DNA of 64,000 bases. It comes from Craspedostauros australis. Its lineage: Eukaryota; Bacillariophyta; Bacillariophyceae; Mastogloiales; Achnanthaceae. The stretch is taken from positions 434,001 through 498,000 of the forward strand of contig JAMXDE010000042.1 of NCBI GenBank assembly GCA_026770025.1, given 5' to 3'. This document shows, piece after piece, positions 42,587 to 55,040 of this stretch. Both the position numbers and the translations under genes were made by a program. The number at the start of each line of letters is the position of its first letter. The stretch's first letter is position 1. A model generated the notes under the pieces. The model saw only the letters and a program-made list of their open reading frames with translations, was not told the DNA's origin and did not search any database.

Positions 42587-45500
42587 ATTGCTGTTGCTGC
42601 TGACACCTGTTGCCTTGAGCACCGCTCTCTTCGTTGCTGTCGTTGCTGTCGTTGGTTGTGTCTTGCTCTGCTCTATTTCACTCTCTGTTCTCTCCCTTTG
42701 GTGTTGGTGATTATGGTTGTGATGGCATGAAACAATGAAGGAATGGAGCAATGGAGCAATGGAACAATGAAGGAATGGAACATTGAAACAATGGAGCAAT
42801 GTAGCGATGCGGAGATACCCAGACGTCGCCTTTCCACCATGAGCGCGCCATGGCGCAAAACAAGAGAGGAACATCTCCGCGACTGTTCCGCTGGCGCAAT
42901 AATTTCACCGCTATTTTCGCTTCCAAGCGTGGTGACGTGGTGTGCTATTTGGCGCTGCGTCGTTCCAAAACCGATTCGGACCAAAACAGGAACTCTCTGC
43001 TCCTGCGCTTTGTCAATCGACATGTCGTGTGTTGGGTCAGAGAGGCAGCACGCCTTGATGGTCTCGTCATTGCCCAAGTCGTTGGCGCTGGTTGCGATCT
43101 GCTGATACCGTCATCCTTTACATTGCATCCGTGACAACCAAGACAGGTCTACGTGTAGTCATCGCGACAACAAGTCTTGCGCTCTCTATGCTCCAGCATA
43201 GTTTACTGTACGAGCTTTAACATATTCTAATATTTGTCTGAACTCTACTCTCCACGAGCGTGCTCTTCATCCATCAACTACACGGAGTGAAGAACAAGAG
43301 TGTGGAGTGGCTCGTTTGTCATGCACAGTAGAACCGACTTTCAGCTCCCCCATTGCCGAAACAAGATGCCGACTTCACCTCCTTGACTTTACAGCAGATT
43401 GCCACTAATAGTGCCACATGTGCAGGCTGGCATGTACTCAAGGCGCTCGTTTTCTTTGGTTGGGGACGAATGTGTGGGCGAGGGGGACGAGTGAATCCAC
43501 AGAGATGCCAATACCTTGTGGAACATGATGCCGCATACAACCGGTGGAGTATAGCAACAGACTAAATGCCGCAGCTTATTCATTTGTCGGAGTTAATCCA
43601 AAGCGGACCCTATGAATGTTGTCACGACTCTACCGCCCGATTCGATCCGAAGGTGGGTGTTGCGCCCAACCTGCGCGCATGAACCAGGGTGCTCTCTCTC
43701 TCTGTCTGCTCACAAACTCTCTGTTTACTTTCATGTTTGAATCGCAGCCGGATGCAAACAGAAATCATGGGATGTCAAACATCAAAAGCAACATCTTGCA
43801 TCATGAAGGGTGACAACAACAACAACAACAACAACAATACAAGCCTTGGGTTTCTCTCCCTCTTCTTCTTTGCTTCCGAGGTCAGTATCCGATGCATGCA
43901 AGATTCACATCGGCCGCCACTACACCATCACCTTTCCATCACCCTGTGACCTCCCCCTGCCAACAATACTCGTACACGAGCGAACACAGGGCCTGCGATG
44001 CCCTCCCAAATGGCAACTCCTTCCTTTCCCGAGCGAAGTGACCAAGCACGCATGGACATGACAAGGGCAGGGCACAACACGCTGCACTCTCCGTGGCCAA
44101 TCCAAATGCATCACTCGACAATAGTATCACCTCGCCCACGATACCGCACACGCAGATACAGAAGGGACGAAAAAGGCTGGGAGACGCAATCGCGCCAAGG
44201 GACGGCATCGGAGGTGGGATCAGGCTGATCTCTTGCGATGCGAACACTCTCTATTGTGCTAGTAGTCGTACAGATTCCATTGGAATGAGCCTGTGGGGCA
44301 TTGTGAAGAATCTTGTGTTGTTACCATCGTCTTCGTCCACGATTACGCTTCTCCGTTCCACTTCAGCCCATCGCCCATTGCATCGCTCTCGCAGCGCAAT
44401 GGTGAAACAGTTGAGGACCCGTGATCATTCAGGATGGGGAAGACCGAGGGCTGAGCTTCTTCGGCACATCGAAGTGTTTCCCACAACCTCTCATTCGGTC
44501 ACAAATTCACGGGTACTTACAAATCACACGTATCATGCGCATCAGCGTGGTGGCCAAAACAGAAGGCGGCCATCGTGATGTTGGTGCCAGAGATGGGTCG
44601 TGCTGTCCGTGATTCTCGTTGTGCCAAATCATGCTGATGTGGTGCACAAAGCACCTGCGGTTGTGTGTTGTGCTGTACTGTGCTAAGCTTTTCTCCACTT
44701 TGCTCTACTCGCTCGTCATCTACTCTGTTCGAGTATCATTGTGTGAGGCGCGGTTGAGGCGAGGCGTGTTGCGCAAGGATCCTTGTTGGTGGTTGATGTT
44801 GAACCTCTCCCCTGACGACACGCGACGGGAGTATCAATCAGGAGCGATCTCCAGGTCAGGCGGAGAAGCTGGATTCCCCAACAGCAACAGCGACAGCAGT
44901 GACATCCACGGGGACTTCGCTGCACGCTTTTGGACACCGCCTGCCGATGATACTCGGCTCCCCCATCATCGTCATCCTCTGGATGCGTTCCCTTGAGACT
45001 GCCATGGAATCCGACTCTTCCTTTGTCAATTGCACCGTATCTCACGTCTCTCATGTGGCTTCACGCATCGTGCTGTGTGCAGATGTTTGTTGGACGAGGC
45101 TTGCTCCATGCCGACGGATACTGGGACTGCTCGTGCGATGGTACCGGTGGTTGCCTTTGTGTGGTACCAGGAGAGAGAGAGGGTCTCGCCCTTCCTGACG
45201 CATCCCATCATCAAGATGGTTGAGTACTGGTACGAGTGTGTGGATCGCGGCAGTGTGCCACGCGCGTGGTCCAGGAGAGAAGACCAGGATTTGATCATCT
45301 CGCTACCTGGCGTGTTCATGGTGGTTGTCGCGCGGCATGTTTCGTGTTGAGGTTGTTGGACTGTGATTGTCGTGTGTCGTCTGGATGCGCTCGACAAGTT
45401 TCTGTGAGATTGTTGTGATGCTGTCGAATACCGTGCTGTTCACGTGGTGTTGTGCGATAGCGCGCTATGACCAGCTATTTGTACTTGTGTGTACGCTCAT

Positions 45501-47182
45501 GCCATCAATCACAGGATTGCCATGCGTCATGAAATGTCATCACGTTCGTGAACATCTAACCTCCATGGTCATCCGTTCGCCAAAACGGACTCAGCGATCT
45601 ATTGAGAGTCACAATAACGGCGCTATCAACAGGAGTGAAATATATGCTGTTTCTGTTCAGGGTCATCGGAAGCACAAGACAACCCAAGACATTTTGTTGT
45701 CTTGGGCTCATGGACGTGCCGAAACACCTCACACAGTTGTTGCTGCGATGGTCAGAATGCGGTTTTGTATCAACAACACATGCGACCGTGTCATCTTTTC
45801 GTCTTGACTCGCATGTGTGGCAACAAGAGAGGATGGCTAGTCCCTTTGCGATTTTGTGGCTGTTGTGGTCGCTGTTGTGGCTGTTGTGGTTGCTGCTGCT
45901 GCTGTCCTTGTTTGATGCATGCGTCTTGTCCACAAACAAGTATCAAGATCCCCTCCTTCCACAACGATAGGGGAGCTGATCGATGCACACTGAGAGAAAG
46001 ACAAGAACGCAAGCCCCTCAGCAATAAAGCGTGAGGCCGAACGCCATTCCGTGTCTGGAGCGACAACTGAGGCAACAGAAACAGAATCGAAACGGCTCAG
46101 AGGGACAAGCAGAGGCGAACGAAGAAAGCCAAGGAGAGGGAAAAGGAAAGGAAGGGAAACAAGAGAGTACCCAGGCCGCACACGAGGAGGAGCCTGGTCG
46201 CCCCTCTCCACATCCAACAGCGACGACGACAACGACAACGACAACATCTACGTACATCCACATCTGTTGCTCTGGGCGGTAAGCTTCTGCCATCGCTGTT
46301 GCTCTCTCTCTCTCTCTCTCGCACACACTTGGATCTGTTAGACACAACACCACAAGAGACGCAAAAGGTGAAGAACCAACACTATCATCCACACGACAGA
46401 ACACAAGCGCAAGCACAAGCATAAGAAGAAGCACAAGTCCAGGAACAAGCGCAAACAGTCACACACTCGTGCCTGCGCAGACTAAACAAACCAAAGGGCA
46501 CAGAACGAAGGACACAGCGGAGTCTCGGAACACCAACCGCCGACCACAAACCCTCCGCTCCACCAGTTACTCTGCAGTTGCATTCAATCTTGCAGAACCA
46601 AGCTCAGGAAGTCAGCATCACAAAAGGCAGCAAGGCAGCAAAGCAATCGAACGATCGAACGATCGATTGATAGGAATTGCATTTACGCCTTCGATCTTGC
46701 CCACCCCAACGCCTCTTCCCCTCGACTTGTCGGTTCGTGCGTCTCCATCCACAAACATCTCCGGAGCCAGCCAAGGCAAAGGTCATTGCAAATACTCTTT
46801 CCGCCACAATACGATACAAAGTGGAACTGCACCCGCGGTCACATCCTTCATCTCTCGTATTATACTCTGCTCACAGAGCCTTTGCTTGTGAAGGCGCAAA
46901 CCGAGAGGTAGACGGAACATCACAACGAGTAGAGCTTGACAGGAACATCGGCGACGCCACCGACTTCTCGTCGTACCCAAGACCAAGCCAACTTGATCGC
47001 CCAGCGAGAGATCACAGGCGGTGCCACTGTCGTCACCAGAGCTCAGCACAAAATCGTTGCAAGTCAGGGCAGAGCCGAGCACCAACCTGGAACGTAGTGC
47101 CACAGCACAGCAAGCAACCCCAACACGCAACGCATAGCCAACCTGAGGCAAGGAAGCACAGTGCACATATCACATCGACAGC

Positions 47183-49552
47183 ATGTGCGACAATCGCAAC
47201 CGACTCGTGCAGAACTCCCGATCACGGCGGCTCAGCCGAAAGCGATCGCCGCACCGTCTCAGAGAGCACAGACAGCAGACATCCCAGAATCGGTACGATT
47301 GCGGCTTCGATCAGGAAGAATCCGTCCCAACCAAATCGGTCTCCTTCCACGATGTGGAGGTCATCGAATTGCCGTTCGAGTTGGGAGACTCTCCGGCGAT
47401 ATCGGCTGGAGGTCCTCCTCTGACGATCGGGTGGTCTGCGTTGCGGCGGACGACCGTCGCCGTGCCCGTCTTTGAGCAGCTGCGGCGGCGCAAGTGTCCA
47501 AGAGACACGCGGCGGGCTCTGCTCATCTCCAAGTCGAATCGCGAAAGGATGTAAGTTCTGTACGAGTATTTCATGTGGGTGCTGTGATATCCTGTGCCAA
47601 ACGAGGATGTTTCGTTGAAGAAGCGGGTCAACCAAGCGTGCAGGCAGGTGCGCGTTGCGTTTGAATACGATAGGGGCAGAAACTGAGACCCAGAGAGCTG
47701 CTCAACGATGCTCCACGTCATGTTTCACACTCGTGTGCCCATTACTGACCAATATGCGAGCCTTTTGTCTCTCTATTGGAATGGTTCGGTGTGATCGCCC
47801 TCATCCTCGGTTGCCTTGGGATGTTCCTCGTTATCTATGCCACGATGAATGTTGTCATGCCACATCTCTGCTCGTCACTCTGAGCACAGCCTGAAGCAGG
47901 CCGGATATACGACAGAGGAAATGGACAGAGTGACGCTAGAAGTGAAACGACTGAGACGCTTGCGGATGCTATCACAGATTGACAAGGATGACCGACGCAG
48001 TTACTACGGAGGCGGTGGTGGATCCGGTGGTGATGACCTATCCCTGAGCCATGTGAGCATCCATGCATCGTCATCATTCTCGGATGATGAGCTGTCAGTG
48101 AACGACCTGGAAAACGACAGGATGCGGGACCGTCAACGCAGATCGCAGCAAAGACAGCAATCCGACAGACCAACCATGCCAGGCTACCGCGATGGATACC
48201 ACAGCCTCTCATCGATCGAGACATTCATGTCGCCACCCAGAGCAATGACGGCGTCTTCCTCTCAGCGGAGCCCCACGGTTGCTCATGATGACTTCAGCAG
48301 ATCCAACCATTATTCTCCATTCTATCATCTCACCAACCGCTTCGATCGGATCAAGATGACGTCCGACTCCGGCCTGGTCCGTCAGCCTCGGCGGCTCAGT
48401 TCACCGGGATCTCCCAATATGCGGAAGGTCACCGTGCCGCGGCCAAAGCCCTTCCGATCCAGAAGCCATGATGAGCTCATGATCCAACCCGTCAGGAGGT
48501 GCTCACCACCTCCGTTGCAGCTGCGCCGCAAGCTCATGGACACGATCCACAAGCAGTCCCATGGCCGCCGCAACGTCGCCATTGATGCATCGGATAATCG
48601 ATCCACGCAACTGGCTTCTGGCTTGGGCAGCGTCCAGCTACCGGACATCATCAGCCCTGATGTGCCGAGCCGAGCCACCGTCCACCCGTCCATGACGCGT
48701 GGTGGCGGTGCTGCGGCTGCTGCTCCTGAACGTGATGATGCCCGCAATGATGAATCAGATGCTGGCGACGCAGCAAGTAAAGATGCTGATGCTACTGCTC
48801 ATGGCGGTTTCATTTCATCAGCAGACCATCATCGTGGAAGTAGAGACAACACCTGCAATACCAATGATGGTGACGATGATGACGATGTCGTCAGCCTCGA
48901 TGATGACAGTGAGCACTCGGAGGCACTGAACGACGCTTCCGAGTACTGCGAATCGAATGCAGATGCAGTGGTCGTGACGGATGATCATGTGATGGACAAC
49001 AGACTAGATGACTACTACAACGATGGTCACGATGGGGACGCCAGCACCGTGTCCAACAGCGACAGCGACATTTCCATCTATGATCACTTTGATGTGGATG
49101 GCGACGACGAAAATTACGACGATGACGACGATGACGGTCATCGCCATGGCCACCACCATCACACAAACATGAATTCACATCACTTCCGCTTCATGAGCGG
49201 CAACGAGCATGCAAATCAAGCCAACAGGAACACGGCAGCAACAAGAGTCACGGCCTATCGGTTGAAATCCAACCCGATGGTGCAGCAGTTCAAGAAGATC
49301 ACGAAGGCCATTCGCAACAGATCAAGCGGCAACGACCAACCTGTGATGCCCAAACGCCCAGGCCTGTCACGCGACATCCCGGTGCGTCACATCCAACGCT
49401 TGCCATGCTACCCCGACGATCTCAGCCACTCCATTTCCAGATCCTCCCAGCTACCTCCGTTGCCACGCCACAAGGGCCACAAGCGTCACGATCAGCCTCA
49501 TCTGCCACCGCCGCCTCCTCCGCTATCCCCACCGATGTACACCTGCCCATAA
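47183..49552 (+). CDS. Hypothetical stramenopile-type protein with LGD...GGPPLTIGW motif, two exons
   Basis: Exons are 47183-47550 and 47890-49552 (339-bp intron, donor gtaagt, acceptor cacag), giving 676 residues. The acceptor was chosen because it restores S-N-R-E-R-I-LKQAGYTTEEM; the next upstream AG gives an immediate stop. Residues ~52-82 carry SVSFHDVEVIELPFELGD and GGPPLTIGW, which I recall as recurring in many diatom and other stramenopile proteins of unknown role. It is followed, as usual for such proteins, by an R-E-R...L-K-x-A-G-Y-T segment and a basic helix (LEVKRLRRLRMLSQ). The rest is disordered: S/R-rich, then a long D/E/N/H-rich acidic stretch (about 430-530) and a proline-rich end. 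Function is unknown. Confidence 0.78.
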
Positions 49553-50568
49553 TCATTTCTGGGGATGATCTTCGGCGCATTCAACTTTGCTTCATTGCAA
49601 TACGCACGAGCTACGGCACATCCGCGCGCTCATCAGATGCAGCACAGGGCAGGGCAGGGCAAGACAGAGAGAGAGGGAGAGAGAGCAAGTTGCTCCACAA
49701 TACTATACTCGCGCACATTCCGAACTCAAAAGCACCGGGGTTGGACCTAAGTGCTGTGGAATACGAGGGCATGAACATGCATATTCCATATGATTCTTGA
49801 TCTCTTTACATCACACCAGCACAACACTGACTTCCTTCTACACACAATAGAAATGCATAAGTAATACCATCTTCTCACCTTTGATACCGCTTATAGAATA
49901 TATTACATGCCAGTCGAGAGCTGGTTGATGAGATGTGCATACTCGTAGGTCGTACATGCACGAGTGTATGGTAGGTGGTGCCGACTGGTTGAAGAGAGGG
50001 CTCACTCCGTTTGAATGTAGAAGTCTACACGCTCATTCCCGTTTCGGGTTGAGTCGTTCAAATACGTGACTAAAACGTGATAGCGCTCGACCGAACGGAC
50101 TGCTTTGACGTTTTTCGTTGGCTGTTCCATGACTGACTCATCGACCAACTCACAAAATGTTGAGGTGTTCTCACATCACCCATCTTCCACGATCGTCGAT
50201 ACGAGGAAAGCACGTTGACGAACATGCCAACAGCAATGATGTGGAGAGGAGACAAGGACAGCAAGGGAAGGAAGAGGTGTTGATGACCATACACACCTCT
50301 TCCTTCGGTTTGCTACGAGCCATGCCGCGAGCCATGCTACTCGTATGATGTGCTTTGGCATGGAACCACACCATCTCACAAAGACAGAAAGCTATTAGTG
50401 CAGAATAGAATAGAGGAGAGTACGATCGAGAGGGCTCCACAACGAAGTCAAGAAGACGACATTGGAAGAGAGATACGGTCATTGGCGAGCACAACACAAC
50501 AACAACGCTCCACACTCAGCACACAGCAACAAATACACTCAACACATTAGAATCGTACCAATACTAAT
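49553..50568. other. Spacer and leader of the phytyl ester synthase-like gene
   Basis: The first part holds the 3' UTR of the 47183 gene and a GA run at about 49668-49684. The last ~130 bp are CA-rich leader. TACTCGTA boxes occur at 49940 and 50338, and a GTATAGTA box (reverse orientation) at 49701. No coding frame is supported. Confidence 0.5.
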
Positions 50569-52746
50569 ATGAGAGGCTTCGGCAAGGTCCTTTCGACGCT
50601 GCTGGCCGCATCCACCCCCCAGCAGGGTCCCATGACGGCCAAGCAGGTGGTGTCGGACTTCGGGGCCTACTACGATCGGTTGAGAGATGGTGCATCCGTC
50701 TTCCAGAGAGCATCTCCGACCATCAAGTTCAATTACGTCACTCCGCCGACGAACGAAGGTGAGACCTGGCAGGACGACTCGGTGCTCAACCTCGATGCCT
50801 TCATCATGGACGAGGCCGTCGGCGCACGCGGCATCCTGGACGGGGTCGCCAACAAGTACGGCGATGAGAAGCCCATCGCGCTGTACCTTCCGGGATTGGA
50901 CGGCTACGGCATCTCCGCGGCGTCGTGGCAGTTCGATGACCTGTCCAAGGCCTTCGAGCTGTGGCGCCTCACCATCGATGGGGATGATCGGTCGTCGCTC
51001 GGGGATGTCATCCGTCACGTGTCGGACTTTTGTCAGCAGCTTCCAGGTGATTCGCAGCGCCCTGTGTACCTCATCGGTGAGAGCTTCGGTGGATTGCTGG
51101 CGCCGGGCGTGGCGTTGAATCTCCAAACCCGCGTGCGTCAGAATGCGATCGCGTCAAGCCCCATCAAGGGCATGGTCATGGTCAATCCTGCCACGTCTTT
51201 CGACAAATCCAACTGGGACGTCCTGGCGCCGCTGCTCACCATGCTCGAGGATCTGCCCATCAACGGGCGCACCAATCCGCCACCATTCGGTTTGCCGTCG
51301 CCGTACGCCGTCATCGGCAGCGTCGCTCTCGGCGCCATCGTGCCCAGTTCGAAGCAGTTCGATCAGATCGTTGACCTCATCCTCAAGTTCGCGCGCCCGG
51401 GCGCTGATGTGCAGGACTTCGTGGGCAGCGTCGTCGACCTCTTCAAGATGACGGCCCAGAACCTGTCGGCCGATATCATCAACCATCGCATCCAGAAGTG
51501 GCTCATGACCGGCGCCTCCGTCATCAACGAGCGTCTCGATACGCTGGACATTCCGACCTTGGTCCTTGTGGGTGATAACGACAAGCTGTTGGGATCGACG
51601 GAGGAGGCTGAGCGACTGGAAGGCGTGCTGCCTCAGTTCGAAAAGCTGGTGGTGCGCGGTGCGGGGCATTTCGCACTGGACGGCGCCGTCAACCTCACTG
51701 AGGCCATGATCTACTCCAACCTCGATCCCATGAACCGGAAGGAAGGCAAGGCGTACGACATGATCAACGACTGGACGGTGCCATCGCAGGAGGACATTGA
51801 CACGGCGTACACCACGGTGGTCAAGTCGATGGAGACCAACTTCTCCCCCGTATACTTCAGCACGATGCACGATGGCACTCGGATTAATGGCATCGACGGT
51901 ATCCCGCGTGGCGAACATGAGGGGCCTCTGGTCTTCGTCGCCAACCACCAGCTGCTCGGTCAGGACCTCAATCTCGTGGTGAGCAAGCTCCTGCAGGATG
52001 ATCTGGTGGTGAGAGGGCTGGGTCATCCCATCATCTTTGCGGATTCCAAAGAGCCAGCGCTCGGCGGTAGAACTCCAGGGCTCGTCCCGCCCAAACCCGA
52101 CGGCAGCGCCCTGCAGTTCCAAACCAGCCTCGGCAACTTCCAAAAGTTCGGTGCCGTCCCGGTGACACCACGCAACTATTATCGATTGCTTCAGTCGGGA
52201 CAGAACGTGCTTCTCTTCCCCGGCGGCGTCCGCGAGGTGTTCCACGGTCGCGACGAGGCGAATCAGCTGTTTTGGCCGGAGAGGGTGGACTTTGTCCGAA
52301 CGGCCGCGCGCTTCAACGCCACGATCGTTCCACTTAGCGCCATCGGCATGGCCGAAAGCAGCGTGCGCATTCTTGACAGTTCCGACATTCTGGATCTTCC
52401 CGTTCTGGGTGAACGTGCGAGAGCCTTCGCTGCCAATGTCACCGCCGCCCGCTTCGACATGGCCAATGAAGACGAAGTCTTCTTGCCACCGATCGTCCTG
52501 CCGGGTGCGCCGTCGCGCAACTACTTCCTCTTCGGCAAGCCGGTCAGGACGCATGATCTCGATCCGAAGAACAAGGAGGAGTGCGAACGCGTGTACAAAG
52601 AAATCAAATCGGCGACGCAGAAGGGGCTGGACGACCTGGTGAAGGGCAGGGAGCGCGATCTATTCTCCGATGCACCACAACGGCTTGCCTATGAACGGTT
52701 GGTCCGTGCGCGAGCTCCCACGATCGATGCGTCGGTCTTGAATTAA
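50569..52746 (+). CDS. Phytyl ester synthase-like protein: alpha/beta-hydrolase plus DGAT-type acyltransferase
   Basis: The protein has 725 residues in one exon. The N-terminal half is an alpha/beta hydrolase: LYLPGLDGYGISAA, the nucleophile elbow GESFGG (Ser about 172), an acid in LVLVGDNDKLLGS (about 336) and the catalytic His in GAGHFALDG (about 366). The C-terminal half is an LPLAT/DGAT2-like acyltransferase with NHQLLGQD (about 459-466, the H-x4-D type motif), FPGGVREVFHGRDEANQLFWP and a closing K/E-rich helix. This order and length match plant PES1/PES2, which make fatty acid phytyl esters and triacylglycerol in plastids during chlorophyll breakdown. The N-terminus is short (about 20 residues before the first conserved block), with no clear bipartite plastid signal, so an upstream targeting exon may have been missed. 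Confidence 0.88.
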   Translation: MRGFGKVLSTLLAASTPQQGPMTAKQVVSDFGAYYDRLRDGASVFQRASPTIKFNYVTPPTNEGETWQDDSVLNLDAFIMDEAVGARGILDGVANKYGDEKPIALYLPGLDGYGISAASWQFDDLSKAFELWRLTIDGDDRSSLGDVIRHVSDFCQQLPGDSQRPVYLIGESFGGLLAPGVALNLQTRVRQNAIASSPIKGMVMVNPATSFDKSNWDVLAPLLTMLEDLPINGRTNPPPFGLPSPYAVIGSVALGAIVPSSKQFDQIVDLILKFARPGADVQDFVGSVVDLFKMTAQNLSADIINHRIQKWLMTGASVINERLDTLDIPTLVLVGDNDKLLGSTEEAERLEGVLPQFEKLVVRGAGHFALDGAVNLTEAMIYSNLDPMNRKEGKAYDMINDWTVPSQEDIDTAYTTVVKSMETNFSPVYFSTMHDGTRINGIDGIPRGEHEGPLVFVANHQLLGQDLNLVVSKLLQDDLVVRGLGHPIIFADSKEPALGGRTPGLVPPKPDGSALQFQTSLGNFQKFGAVPVTPRNYYRLLQSGQNVLLFPGGVREVFHGRDEANQLFWPERVDFVRTAARFNATIVPLSAIGMAESSVRILDSSDILDLPVLGERARAFAANVTAARFDMANEDEVFLPPIVLPGAPSRNYFLFGKPVRTHDLDPKNKEECERVYKEIKSATQKGLDDLVKGRERDLFSDAPQRLAYERLVRARAPTIDASVLN

Positions 52747-54851
52747 TGATGTTCTTGGAACGCATGGCAGTGTGATACGTTGGTCGCAAGGTGGAGTGCG
52801 AGATGAGTGGAGATGGCTTCAGAGAGATGCAAGGAAGGAGAAGGAGAAGGCCAGTCACCATATTGTTGGTGGCATCGGCTCGGCATCTTACGAGAATGAT
52901 GGGCAATATCCTCTACACAGAATAGATGGTCCTCTTGTCGATTCTACCCAAGATTGATCCGTTGCGTTTCATGCTTAGAACTTGATTCGATGCAGTGATG
53001 TTGTCCATCGAAAGGAAACAAACGCTTGTTGGGACGAGTGCACGTGCGAAGAAGTGGTTGATCCTGCTCGCGTGACAGAGGGAGACATCACCCGATGCAC
53101 AAGCCCAATGAGCTCATGGATGAGTGTCAGAGTGCCTTGTCAGGTCTGCACAGATAGTATACAAGCTACAAATGGTCACTGATTGTCAGGTATGGTCTGA
53201 TCTCAACGAATGTGTACCTATGATCCCCTGCCGTCAGGATCTTGGTTTGTCGCTTATGTATAATACTCCTCTAGTGCATCATGTTCGATCTATGGTGCGA
53301 ACACATCCGCGTCCTCGGCTCTTCCATCATCTTTCCGTTTTGGCTCAAGGACTTCCTACTGCCGATGGGAAGGTGCTTGCTGAGGTGCTTGCTGAGGTGC
53401 ATGATACCTCTGTTCTTCGTTGGTGTTGTTAGCATGCCTTCACTCCACGATCGTCATCGCAATCATGATCGACTGAGCTTTGCCATCGACCACACTCTGT
53501 CTGCAAGTGAAGAGATTCTGAGATTCATTTGGCGCGATGCATAGTACAACCACGCGTCATGCATCTGGCTGTGACGTTGTTCCCGAACGTGGAAGTACTG
53601 TCATACTACCTCGCTTGTGTTGTATTGTGCACCAGCATCAGCATCAGACCAAGATGTGGCAAGATGGTTGGGTTGGTCCACACAGTCAGACGTAGAATAT
53701 GTCAGTGTTGACCGTTCATCCCGACGCGAGTCAGACTGGATCAATGAGGCTGACGGTGTTCCTGTGACATCCCACCACCATCGACAACGATGCAAGAGCA
53801 TGGATGAGCAACAGTTAAGTCTCCTGGTCCACGCAGGAGGTCTGGGAAGTGGTGATCATGTGCCACACGTGATGAGATGCGATTCATCGTATTCGAATCT
53901 CAGTGAAGAATCAATGTTGCCATTGTCGCCACTGAGGAGATATGTGTGTGTCTGTGCATTGGAGGAGGGGCGATCGCATTTGCAGGCGAGGGCTAACATT
54001 CACGAGAGTGCAAAGTCATGATAATGTGATAAATCTACATAGTTTCGGAGACATCAAATGTAGTCAGGATCTTGCTATTCTCGTCTTCGTCGCTGTCATC
54101 CGTCGTGGTTGCTTCCATGCCAGGCGTAGCCGACTGCAGCGTCGAAGTCTTCTTGTCCATCCGTCCGTCGAGGCATCGTCGTTGTGAGCAGGATCGTGCC
54201 TGCCGGCGATGTTCCGTGCATCGTGTCCCAAATGTAGCATTCCGGCTGGTTTGGGTCACAGATGCAGGAAATACAGAACGATGGACTTCTTCGTCGGCTG
54301 TTGATAGTGGTTGTTTGATTCGCTTGATTATAGGCTGAGCCTGGCCAAGGAAGCGGCGCGTGTGTCAGATTGTGCGTTGAAGGGTGCTGAGCTTTTGCCG
54401 TCTCCAGTTTTCTCCAGTTGTTGTGTGCTGTGCTGTTGTTTTGGGTGTTCTTGTTCATGGCGTGGAACCGCCACCAATTGTTTTGAAGTTGTTCAGTACT
54501 GAAGTGTGTGGCTTGCTATTTCTGCCAGAGTGTCCTTTTATGTGCATGCGGTTCTTTGCTTGAGTGATGTGGTGTGTTTGTTCTTGTGTATTTCGGTGAT
54601 GTTGATCTTCAGCACTCTGTCCCTGAAACGAACAGGGGCGCGAAGGCGGGAGAAGGAAGGACAGACCTCACGAGGGCTTTTCGAGGCTGGTGTCTGGCGC
54701 ACGGCGTTGCGCGCGGATTCTGGTGGCGGGTGACGGTTGCCCTGTTGGTTGTTCGGTGGAGCACCATCATCCCTTCGATGCGCAGGAGTTGCCGTGAGGG
54801 CACCAGCCCACCACCATCCCAGCCCCAAATGGCCTCGTCTGCGGCCGTGCC
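52747..54851. other. 2.1-kb region without a supportable gene
   Basis: It probably begins with the 3' UTR of the PES-like gene. A plus-strand frame with an ATG at 53800 and end at 54021 (73 codons; open upstream to 53617 without ATG) has protein-like composition, and a minus-strand acidic stretch ends at 54035. Neither has a family match. Confidence 0.35.
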
Positions 54852-55040
54852 CTACTGGCTGTATCTTCTCTCTGCCTCGTTCTCGAATGGGAAGCTGTTG
54901 ATGACGGAGACCAGCGATGGGTCGTTGTACTGCTTCGGTTTCTTGTCCATGTCCTGAACCGCTTTTGAGTAGCTGGCTGATGGTTCGTTCCAGGTGTCCT
55001 TGTTGGCGTCTGTCTTGGTTGCGTCTGGCTGAGTGGTCAT
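54852..55040 (-). CDS. Small acidic/basic protein, paralogue of 61845-62099
   Basis: The protein has 62 residues from the ATG at 55040 and is hydrophilic, with no signal peptide or membrane span. The C-terminal 45 residues align with the small protein at 61845-62099: shared NEPSA, a Y...KA pair, a DP dipeptide, then FPFE-x-E-x-E-R-R-x-S-Q ending exactly at the stop codon in both. The upstream minus strand is CA-rich like other leaders here. Conservation of the C-terminus up to the stop, despite DNA divergence, argues that both are translated. No known domain was recognised; an additional upstream exon is possible. Confidence 0.6.
   Translation of the reverse strand: MTTQPDATKTDANKDTWNEPSASYSKAVQDMDKKPKQYNDPSLVSVINSFPFENEAERRYSQ

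Larger units (their letters stand above)
42048..47182. other. 5.1-kb region without a supportable gene
   Basis: The left end is leader and promoter of the minus-strand basic protein. The right end, from about 46380, is CA-rich plus-strand leader of the 47183 gene; a 248-codon plus-strand frame there (46677-47423) is compositionally odd and overlaps the real frame. Mid-region frames (43353-43565, 44093-44578 and 45030-45350, all +) look mildly protein-like but have no family match. A 14-bp palindrome lies at 42573-42586, a ~10-bp AATGGAGCA-type repeat at about 42735-42800, a CAA run at 43812-43838 and a CT run at 46301-46320. Confidence 0.4.

Noticed and set aside
46677..47423. 248-codon plus-strand frame before the GPPLTIGW gene
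   Set aside because: It lies mostly in CA-rich leader sequence, has no ordered segment and overlaps the exon carrying the conserved motif in another frame.
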